Shown here in pieces: positions 6,643 through 11,877 of a stretch of DNA of 11,877 nt. Source of the DNA: Klenkia sp. (GTDB lineage Bacteria; Actinomycetota; Actinomycetes; Mycobacteriales; Geodermatophilaceae). The position numbers were made by a program, and so were the translations under genes. The DNA lies in assembly GCA_025966215.1 (NCBI GenBank), contig JAOPVM010000423.1, positions 1 through 11,877 of the forward strand, written 5' to 3'. Numbering within the stretch: position 1 is the stretch's first letter; every line of letters starts with the position of its first letter. The notes under the pieces were generated by a model. It made no database searches. It saw only the letters and a list, made by a program, of their open reading frames with translations, and had not been told where the DNA came from.

Positions 6643-7770
6643 GTGACCGACCTGAGCATCGGCGACGAGCACGTCGCCGAGCAGTTCCCGCTGTCCCCGA
6701 TCGACGACTTCATGGTCCACCAGACCCCGGACCCGGTCCGGGTGTCCTGGACCGGCGACCCGCGGGCCTACGAGCGCTACTGGATGATCGCCCACGACGC
6801 GACCGGTGAGGTGATGGTCGCGACCGGGGGCAGCATCTACCCCAACCTGGACCGGGCCGAGGCCTACGCGATCGTCGTCCGCGGCGGGAAGCACACCGCC
6901 GTCCGCAGCTTCCGCCCCCTCGGCGTGGACCGGACCGACCTGCGGGTCGGCCCGATCGCCCCGGTGATCGTCCGGGGCCTGCGCGAGTGGCGGTACGTGC
7001 TGGAGCCCACCGACCAGGGCATCAGCTGGGACCTGACCTTCATCGACACCACCCGGCAGGTGTTCCGCGAGCCGCTGTCGGACTCCGCGCACGGCACCCC
7101 GCCCGGACGGCGCAACGACGTCACCGCCGGGTTCGAGGGCTTCGGCTCGGTGTCGGGCTGGGTCGAGGTCGACGGCGAGCGGATCGAGCTCGGCGAGGGG
7201 TCGTTCGGCACCCGGGACCGGCACTGGGGCACCGGCCGCGGCGTCGGCGGCCCGACCATGTCACTGGGCGGTCGGCTGCACGTCGGGGTCAACGGGAACG
7301 CCTTCGTGCCCTTCGCCGACTGGACGCTGTGGGGCGACCGGGTCTACTACCCGTTCGGCCACGCCACGCCGGGTGCCACCAAGGTGCTCAAGCCGACCCG
7401 CCGGCTGCGCTTCGACCCCGAGACCCAGGTCTTCGTCGAGGGGGTCGTGGACTACCGGCTGGTCACCGGGGAGACCCGGCAGCTGCACTACGAGCGGATC
7501 GCCGAGCAGACGGCGTACCTGCGCTGCGGCATGTACGGCGGCACCCCCGACGGCGACATCCACCAGGGCTCCTACGACGGGCCGGCGATGACCGAGGGCG
7601 AGACGTACGACCTCACCGACCTGCGGCAGCGGATCGGCCTGCGCGGGCTGGACGAGCACCTGTGCCGGGTGACCTGCGACGGCGAGACGGTGCTCGGGGT
7701 CTACCAGACCATCGACCCGGTCGCGTTCGAGCAGTGCACCGCGGGCCGCCCGGGCTGGGCCTTCCTCTAG
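6643..7770 (+). CDS. AttH/CrtC-like (DUF7064-like) protein
   Basis: A 375-residue soluble protein that looks like a two-domain beta-rich (lipocalin-type) protein related to the AttH/carotenoid hydratase CrtC group. Features include VHQTPDPVRVSWTGDPRAYERYW near the N-terminus, FGTRDRHWG in the middle, then FADWTLWGDRVYYPFGH and RRLRFDPETQ. Such proteins often sit in actinobacterial and sphingomonad clusters with CoA ligases, ACAD10-type kinases and monooxygenases. No biochemical role is well established for them; binding or transforming a hydrophobic acyl or terpenoid substrate is plausible. The GTG at 6643 follows GGAAGG (6629-6634), eight bases away and 15 bases after the preceding stop. It is the last gene of the operon and faces the monooxygenase genes. 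Family placement is from memory of conserved features and is moderate; the gene itself is certain. Confidence 0.82.
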   Translation: MTDLSIGDEHVAEQFPLSPIDDFMVHQTPDPVRVSWTGDPRAYERYWMIAHDATGEVMVATGGSIYPNLDRAEAYAIVVRGGKHTAVRSFRPLGVDRTDLRVGPIAPVIVRGLREWRYVLEPTDQGISWDLTFIDTTRQVFREPLSDSAHGTPPGRRNDVTAGFEGFGSVSGWVEVDGERIELGEGSFGTRDRHWGTGRGVGGPTMSLGGRLHVGVNGNAFVPFADWTLWGDRVYYPFGHATPGATKVLKPTRRLRFDPETQVFVEGVVDYRLVTGETRQLHYERIAEQTAYLRCGMYGGTPDGDIHQGSYDGPAMTEGETYDLTDLRQRIGLRGLDEHLCRVTCDGETVLGVYQTIDPVAFEQCTAGRPGWAFL

Positions 7771-7812
7771 ACCCGGGCCGCGCGGCCCTCAGACCCGGGC
7801 CGCGCGGCGCTC
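7769..7812. repeat. 22-bp tandem duplication at the convergent gene junction
   Basis: Two adjacent 22-base units, 7769-7790 and 7791-7812, are identical except for one base (C versus G at unit position 19). They share the exact 18-mer AGACCCGGGCCGCGCGGC. The right unit encodes the last residues and stop of the minus-strand monooxygenase. The left unit starts inside the TAG stop of the plus-strand gene and fills the whole intergenic gap. This looks like a tandem duplication of the 3' end of the monooxygenase gene. Confidence 0.85.
7775..7788. terminator. Possible bidirectional terminator hairpin
   Basis: The perfect 14-base palindrome GGGCCGCGCGGCCC lies between the two convergent genes and could fold as a five-pair stem with a GCGC loop in either transcript. 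There is no T-tract, so it would be a non-canonical actinobacterial terminator at best. The GC-rich background makes such palindromes fairly common. Confidence 0.4.
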
Positions 7813-9087
7813 CTCGGCCGCGGCGATCTCGGCCCGCAGCTGCAGCTGGTAGTCCTTCGGCGGCAGGTCCAGCGCGGCCCGCATCGTGTCCGGGCGGGCG
7901 GACCCCGCACGGTGCTCGGCGGCCAGCTCGGTGCACATCGCGTCCCGGTCGGGCAGGTCGATCTCGCCGTCGACCAGGGCGGCCAGCCAGCGGCACTGCC
8001 AGTCCATCATCCGGATGTTGCCACCGCCGTTGACGTCGAAGAGCCCGATGAAGGCCAGCCCCGGGTGGTCGGGGTGCACGATCCGCCGGTGCAGCCGCAC
8101 CTGGTCGGGGGTGACCGGGCGCAGCTCCGGGGCCAGGAACGGCAGGTCCACGGTGTACCCGGTGGCGGCGATGAGGACGTCGAACTCCGCGGAGCTGCCG
8201 TCGGCGAAGTGCACCTCGCGGCCGCTCACCCCGGTCACGCCCGGGCGGACCGAGACCCGACCCCAGCTGATGTGGCTGAACAGCGTGGGGTGGCTGGAGG
8301 GATGTGCCTCCTCGGTGGGGGTGACGAAGCCGGCGTCCTCCATCCGGCCGTGCACGGCGCGGGTCAGCTCCTCGCGGAGCCTGCGGCGCATCGGCCAGGT
8401 CATCCAGGGCTTCTCCACCTTGGCCAGCACCCGGGCGAAGGGCACCCCGAACATCATCCGGGGCATCACCAGCACCGGGGAGCGGGCCGAGAGCACGGTC
8501 GAGGCGGTGGCGGCGCAGACGTCGGCGGCGATGTCCAGGCCGCTGTTGCCGGCCCCGACGACCAGCACGTCCCGGTCGGTGAACTCCTCCGGCGACCGGT
8601 AGGACACCGCATGGCGGTACTCACCGGTGAAGTCCGTGGCGAACGGCGGGTGCAGCGGTTCGGCCTGGTGGCCGTTGGCCACGACGACCCGGTCGAACGC
8701 GACGGGCTGCGCACCCTCCACGGTGACCTCGAACCGCGACCCGACCGGTTCGACCGCCGTCACCCGGCTGCGGAACCGGATGTGCTCGCGCAGTCCGAAC
8801 TCCTCGGCGTAGGCCTCCAGGTAGGCCCGCACGGCGGTGTGCGAGGGGTAGAGCCCGGCCGCGGCCGGGATCGGGAAGTCCCGGTAGCCGGTGACCCGGG
8901 CCTCGGAGTTCAGGTGCAGCGAGCGGTAGGCGGGGCTGCGGCCGCTGTCGTTCCCGTAGACCCACAGCCCGCCCACGTGCGAGCCCAGCTCGAAGACCGT
9001 CACCCGGTGCCCGCGGGCCAGCAGGTGCTTGGCCGCGCCCAGCCCGGCCGCCCCGGCCCCGACGACGGCGATCTCCTGGGCGCTCAC
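7789..9087 (-). CDS. FMO-like flavin-containing monooxygenase
   Basis: A 432-residue class B flavoprotein monooxygenase using FAD, NADPH and O2 to oxygenate a heteroatom or ketone. The FAD-binding GAGAAG is at residues 10-15, followed by VGGLWVYG. The FMO fingerprint F-x-G-x3-H-x3-Y is present as FTGEYRHAVSY (153-163). The NADPH-binding GAGNSG is at 178-183, and the family ATGY appears in LIAATGYTVDLPFL. The fingerprint ends in Tyr rather than Trp, placing it with FMOs or type II-like enzymes rather than classic Baeyer-Villiger enzymes. The GTG start overlaps the stop of the upstream monooxygenase by four bases (9084-9087), so the two are coupled; only a weak AGGTG precedes it. A longer in-frame extension to 9492 is a shadow of the upstream gene. 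Substrate unknown; it may act in sequence with its neighbour. Confidence 0.93.
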   Translation of the reverse strand: MSAQEIAVVGAGAAGLGAAKHLLARGHRVTVFELGSHVGGLWVYGNDSGRSPAYRSLHLNSEARVTGYRDFPIPAAAGLYPSHTAVRAYLEAYAEEFGLREHIRFRSRVTAVEPVGSRFEVTVEGAQPVAFDRVVVANGHQAEPLHPPFATDFTGEYRHAVSYRSPEEFTDRDVLVVGAGNSGLDIAADVCAATASTVLSARSPVLVMPRMMFGVPFARVLAKVEKPWMTWPMRRRLREELTRAVHGRMEDAGFVTPTEEAHPSSHPTLFSHISWGRVSVRPGVTGVSGREVHFADGSSAEFDVLIAATGYTVDLPFLAPELRPVTPDQVRLHRRIVHPDHPGLAFIGLFDVNGGGNIRMMDWQCRWLAALVDGEIDLPDRDAMCTELAAEHRAGSARPDTMRAALDLPPKDYQLQLRAEIAAAEERRAARV

Positions 9088-11006
9088 GCCGACACCTGCG
9101 CGACGGCCGGGGTGGTCACGTAGTCGGCCAGGTCGGCGTGCCGCAACCGGTGCCAGAAGTCCACGACGGTGAACGGGTTGTTGACCACCACCCGGCCGCG
9201 GGAGTTGCGGTAGTAGACGTCCATCCCGGGGTGGGTCCACACCATCCGGTCGTGCGCGGCGTCGACGTCGTCGTTGTAGGCGTCGTGCACGTCCTGCCGG
9301 CACTCGACCGCGCCGATCCCCTGCTCCACCACCTGGCGGAGCAGGTCGGCCACGTAGTGCAGCTGGAGCTCGATCATGAACAGCAGGCTCCCGCCGTGGC
9401 CGAACTGCAGGTTGGGCCCGTAGAGGGTGAAGAAGTTGGGGAACCCGGGCACGGTCGAGCCCAGGTAGGCGCGCGGGTCGTCGTCGGCCCACTCGTCGTG
9501 CAGCACCCGGCCGTCCCGGCCGGTCACCCGCATCGGGGCCAGGAACCGGACGACGTCGAACCCGGTGGCCAGCACCACCACGTCGGCCTCGTGCTCCTCG
9601 CCGGCCTCGGTCACCACGGCGTCCGCGGTGAGCCGGGCGACCCGGTCGGTGACCAGCTCGACGTCGTCCCGGGTCATGGTGGCGAACCAGCCGTTGTCCA
9701 GCAGCATCCGCTTGCCGAAGGGCGGGTAGGTGGGCAGCACCGCCGGCAGCAGGTCCTGCCGGTCACCGAGCTGCTCGACGATGTAGCGGGTGAACGCGCG
9801 CCGGTGGCCGTCGTTGGCCGCGCTGATCGACCGCTCGGGGTGCTCCCACGCCGGGTCCTTCTGCAGCGCGCCGTGGATCCGGTCGTTGAAGGTCCAGCCC
9901 AGCCGCAGCCGGTACCACGTCTCGTAGAGCGGCACCTCGCGGTAGAGCCAGTGGACGGCGGGCGGCACGTCCTGGTGGAACTGCTCGAAGGGCGCGGCCC
10001 ACTGCGGCGAGCGCTGGAACACGGTGACCGAGCGGGCCCGGTCGGCGATCGCCGGCACCAGCTGCATGGCGCTCGCGCCGTTGCCGAGCACCGCGACCCG
10101 CTGGTCGGTGAGGTCGAGGTCCTCGGGCCAGCGGGCGGTGTGCGCGACCGGACCGCGGAACTCCGCCAGCCCGGCGATGTCGGGCACCTTGGGCTTGTTG
10201 AACGCCCCGACCGCGCTGATCAGCACCGAGCAGCGCAGCGTCTCCTCGCCGTCCGCGGTCCGGGCGGTGACCTCCCACTCCTGGGCGTCGTCGTCCCAGG
10301 TGGCCGCGGTGACCTCGACGCCGAACCGGGTCCTCGCCCGGACGCCGAAGTCGTCGGCGACCCGCTCGAAGTAGTCGCGGATCTCCTGCTGCCCGGCGAA
10401 CCAGCGGGACCAGTCGTTGGGGGCGAAGGAGAAGGAGTACAGGTGGCTGGGGGTGTCCACCCCGGCACCCGGGTAGCGGTTCTCGTGCCAGACGCCGCCG
10501 ACGTCGTGGTTGCGCTCCAGCACGGTGTACGGGATGCCGGCCCGGCCCAGGTGCACCCCGGCGCACAGCCCGGAGGCGCCGGCACCGATCACCAGCGCAC
10601 GGAACCCGGGGGCGGGCGGTGCCGGGGCCGGCGGCTCGTCGTCCAGGCCGAGCTCGTGGGCCAGCATGTCGGCGTAGTCCAGCGGCACCGGTTCGCCCAT
10701 GGACACCCCGAGCATCTGCACCAGCAGCTCCGCCGAGGGCTCCGGGACAGCCACCGGCGTCCCGGCCCGCCAGGCCGCGATGGCCTGCACCGCCGCGGCC
10801 CGCACCTCGTCCTGCACCGCCTGGTCCAGGCCGCCGGTCGGGTTGTCCCCCAGCCCCCGGCTCCGGGTCGGCCGGTAGGGCTCCTGGAGCCAGCGGAGGT
10901 CACCGGTCAGCTGCACCAGCACCAACAGCAGCGTCGGGATGTTGCCGACGGCGACGGCAGCCTCGAGCGCGGCACGGTCTGCAGGGTCCTGCTCGTCCTG
11001 GGGCAC
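9084..11006 (-). CDS. Baeyer-Villiger monooxygenase, 4-hydroxyacetophenone monooxygenase type
   Basis: A 640-residue FAD/NADPH enzyme that inserts oxygen next to a ketone carbonyl to give an ester or lactone. Residues 1-130 form the extra N-terminal helical region typical of 4-hydroxyacetophenone monooxygenase, which has a very similar length. The FAD motif GAGASG is at 141-146, followed by VGGVWHENRYPGAGVDTPSH. The Baeyer-Villiger fingerprint F-x-G-x3-H-x3-W-P is intact (FRGPVAHTARWP, 283-294). The NADPH motif GNGASA is at 308-313. The GTG start at 11006 follows GAGGAG (11011-11016), four bases away. It is divergent from tetR, and the shared gap holds an inverted repeat, so TetR control is likely. 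Relatives act on aryl ketones, aliphatic ketones and steroids, so the substrate is open. Confidence 0.95.
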   Translation of the reverse strand: MPQDEQDPADRAALEAAVAVGNIPTLLLVLVQLTGDLRWLQEPYRPTRSRGLGDNPTGGLDQAVQDEVRAAAVQAIAAWRAGTPVAVPEPSAELLVQMLGVSMGEPVPLDYADMLAHELGLDDEPPAPAPPAPGFRALVIGAGASGLCAGVHLGRAGIPYTVLERNHDVGGVWHENRYPGAGVDTPSHLYSFSFAPNDWSRWFAGQQEIRDYFERVADDFGVRARTRFGVEVTAATWDDDAQEWEVTARTADGEETLRCSVLISAVGAFNKPKVPDIAGLAEFRGPVAHTARWPEDLDLTDQRVAVLGNGASAMQLVPAIADRARSVTVFQRSPQWAAPFEQFHQDVPPAVHWLYREVPLYETWYRLRLGWTFNDRIHGALQKDPAWEHPERSISAANDGHRRAFTRYIVEQLGDRQDLLPAVLPTYPPFGKRMLLDNGWFATMTRDDVELVTDRVARLTADAVVTEAGEEHEADVVVLATGFDVVRFLAPMRVTGRDGRVLHDEWADDDPRAYLGSTVPGFPNFFTLYGPNLQFGHGGSLLFMIELQLHYVADLLRQVVEQGIGAVECRQDVHDAYNDDVDAAHDRMVWTHPGMDVYYRNSRGRVVVNNPFTVVDFWHRLRHADLADYVTTPAVAQVSA

Positions 11007-11029
11007 GGTGCTCCTCGACCTCGATTCAC

Positions 11030-11047
11030 CTACTGGTCGTTCAGTAG
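11030..11047. promoter_or_regulatory. Inverted-repeat operator between the monooxygenases and tetR
   Basis: CTACTG-GTCGTT-CAGTAG is a perfect 6-bp inverted repeat with a 6-bp centre, an 18-bp site typical of TetR-family dimers. It lies 23 bases upstream of the monooxygenase start and 70 bases upstream of the tetR start, where it could block both promoters. It is unrelated in sequence to the TTCG/CGAA motif elsewhere in the window. Clear -35 and -10 boxes are not visible here. Confidence 0.72.
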
Positions 11048-11117
11048 ATGGACGGTAGGGTCAGCGGACGCCGGCGGTCAACCCGGGCCCCGGTGCACCG
11101 TCGACCAGGGAGGCCCG

Positions 11118-11720
11118 GTGCCGGACACCCCCACCTCGCGCCGCCGCCAGGCCGCGGCCACCGAGGACGCGTTCATCGCCGCCGCGACCGCGCTGTTCGC
11201 CCGGCGCGGCTACCACGGCACCTCGATCGCCGACCTCGCGGCCGAGCTGGGCCTGACCACCGCGAGCCTCTACTACCACGTGGCCTCCAAGCAGGAGCTC
11301 CTGATGCGGGTGCTCACCAACGGCATCACGCCCTACCTGGAGCGGTTGGAGGCGATCGTGGCCGCGGGCACGGATCCGCGGACGACGCTGCGCGCGGCGG
11401 TGCACAACCACCTCTCCTCGGCCCTGCACGACCAGGACGCCGTCGCCGTCTTCCACCGCGAACGGCGCTTCCTGGAAGCCCCGCACCGCGAGCTGCACGA
11501 GCAGCGGGTGGCCCGCTACGACCAGCTGTTCACCGGCGTCATCGCCGCGGTGCTCGCCGAGGGCGACGTCCCGGGCGACCCCGACCTGCTGCGGCTGGCC
11601 GCGCTCGGGCTGATGAACTGGACGGTCGAGTGGTACGAGCCCGGTGGACGGCGCAGCGCCGACGAGGTGCTGGAGACCTTCACCGGGCTGATCACCGACC
11701 GGCTGCTCGGACCGGCTTGA
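11118..11720 (+). CDS. TetR/AcrR-family transcriptional regulator (KstR2-like)
   Basis: A 200-residue DNA-binding regulator. The helix-turn-helix spans about residues 35-57 (TSIADLAAELGLTTASLYYH), followed by the usual VASKQELL. The C-terminal ligand domain has HRERRFLEAPHRELHEQR and NWTVEWYEPGGRRSADEV, a pattern shared with KstR2-type regulators whose ligands are acyl-CoA intermediates of ring degradation. The GTG start follows AGGGAGG (11107-11113), four bases away. A much longer open frame upstream only shadows the monooxygenase and lacks a proper start. It is divergent from the two monooxygenases, so autoregulation and repression of them through the inverted repeat at 11030-11047 is the simplest model. 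An acyl-CoA effector is inferred. Whether it also controls the six-gene operon is doubtful, since the motif there differs. Confidence 0.93.
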   Translation: MPDTPTSRRRQAAATEDAFIAAATALFARRGYHGTSIADLAAELGLTTASLYYHVASKQELLMRVLTNGITPYLERLEAIVAAGTDPRTTLRAAVHNHLSSALHDQDAVAVFHRERRFLEAPHRELHEQRVARYDQLFTGVIAAVLAEGDVPGDPDLLRLAALGLMNWTVEWYEPGGRRSADEVLETFTGLITDRLLGPA

Positions 11721-11746
11721 CGCCTTCCCCGGGGCTGGTGCAGGGT
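11717..11746 (+). promoter_or_regulatory. Possible promoter for the second CoA ligase
   Basis: TTGACG (11717-11722, overlapping the tetR stop) is followed after 18 bases by a weak CAGGGT (11741-11746). Both boxes sit at exactly the same offsets from the downstream motif and ATG as the stronger candidate boxes of the first CoA ligase. The -10 box alone would not be convincing. Confidence 0.3.
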
Positions 11747-11763
11747 TCGGCGAGCTGCAGGCG

Positions 11764-11779
11764 CATTCGACATCTCGAA
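11764..11779 (+). promoter_or_regulatory. Operator-like site C upstream of the second CoA ligase
   Basis: CATTCGACATCTCGAA matches site A at 15 of 16 bases and site B at 14 of 16. It contains the perfect inverted repeat TTCGA-CATC-TCGAA (11766-11779). It begins 42 bases before the ATG, the same distance as site B. The extra upstream TCGAA half-site found at sites A and B is missing here. Confidence 0.72.
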
Positions 11780-11805
11780 GCAGCGCACCTGAGCCAGGAG
11801 GCCTG

Positions 11806-11877
11806 ATGACCCGCCCCAGCACCCTGCCCGCCGTGGTGTCCGCACACGCCGCCGCCGACCCGTCGGCCGTGGCGCTG
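11806..11877 (+). CDS. Second AMP-forming acyl-CoA synthetase, N-terminal fragment cut by window end
   Basis: Only 24 codons are present. The ATG at 11806 follows AGGAGG (11796-11801), four bases away. The peptide begins MTRPSTLPAVVSAHAAADP and continues SAVAL, matching the usual N-terminus of AMP-forming CoA ligases, in which a helix with A-x2-D-P-x-A-x-A-L precedes the first beta strand. The frame is open to the edge. The upstream site C, shared with the first CoA ligase at the same offset, supports the idea that both are regulated together. The functional call rests on a short stretch and could be wrong. Confidence 0.6.
   Translation, partial: MTRPSTLPAVVSAHAAADPSAVAL

Noticed and set aside
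9088..9492. N-terminal extension of the FMO-like protein
   Set aside because: This stretch shadows the end of the Baeyer-Villiger gene in another frame. The FAD-binding strand begins right after the GTG at 9087, as expected for the family.
11011..11026. CTCGACCTC near the monooxygenase start as a fourth copy of the motif
   Set aside because: Only the left half resembles it; the right CGAA half-site is absent.
9138..11117. Very long plus-strand open frame extending upstream of tetR
   Set aside because: It is antisense to the monooxygenase, repetitive in Val, Gly, Arg and His, and has no suitable start. Only the part from the GTG at 11118 encodes a recognisable protein.
11721..11740. CCCCGGGG near the end of tetR as a terminator
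   Set aside because: The palindrome is only eight bases, has no loop or T-tract, and is expected by chance at this GC content.

Overview
This window comes from a very GC-rich actinobacterium. The evidence is strong G/C bias at third codon positions, many GTG starts, GTGA four-base stop/start overlaps, and a TetR regulator that resembles KstR2. The family (perhaps Geodermatophilaceae or Pseudonocardiaceae) is a guess. It looks like an accessory catabolic cluster for a ketone or carboxylic acid substrate. I see no RNA genes, insertion sequences, CRISPR arrays or phage genes. Almost all of the window is coding, and no gene-free stretch exceeds about 200 bases.

Layout. (1) Minus strand, 1-1285: an MFS/MHS-type metabolite:proton symporter that runs off the left edge and carries an apparent one-base frameshift near its C-terminus. 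(2) 1286-1486: a divergent control region with two copies of a shared operator-like motif. (3) Plus strand, 1487-7770: a tight six-gene operon. In order it encodes an AMP-forming acyl-CoA ligase, a cyclase-family metal hydrolase, an acetyl-CoA hydrolase/4-hydroxybutyrate CoA-transferase-family protein, an APH-fold phosphotransferase of the ACAD10/LvaA type, a small helical protein of unknown family, and an AttH/CrtC-like (DUF7064-like) protein. (4) 7769-7812: a 22-bp tandem duplication with a GC palindrome, between convergent genes. (5) Minus strand, 7789-11006: a two-gene unit with a 4-hydroxyacetophenone-type Baeyer-Villiger monooxygenase (upstream) and a second FMO-like monooxygenase. (6) 11007-11117: a divergent region with a clear inverted-repeat operator. 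(7) Plus strand, 11118-11720: a TetR regulator. (8) From 11806: the start of a second AMP-forming acyl-CoA ligase, cut by the right edge.

How the genes may work together (inference). The symporter imports the substrate. The two flavin monooxygenases oxidise a ketone to an ester or lactone. Hydrolysis, possibly by the cyclase-family enzyme, gives a hydroxy acid. CoA ligases and/or the CoA-transferase-like protein form the thioester. The kinase, with its small partner, could phosphorylate a hydroxyacyl-CoA as in the LvaA/LvaB levulinate pathway and ACAD10/11, preparing it for beta-oxidation. No acyl-CoA dehydrogenase is visible here, so that step would lie outside the window.

The most notable signal is non-coding. 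A 16-bp motif, CATTCGACWTCWCGAA, occurs upstream of three separate transcription units: the symporter, the first CoA ligase and the second CoA ligase. In front of both ligases it begins exactly 42 bases before the ATG. A different inverted repeat lies between tetR and the monooxygenases, which suggests two layers of control. Other points worth checking are the frameshift in the symporter, the apparent loss of the catalytic glutamate in the CoA-transferase-like protein, and the altered A3 loop of the first CoA ligase.
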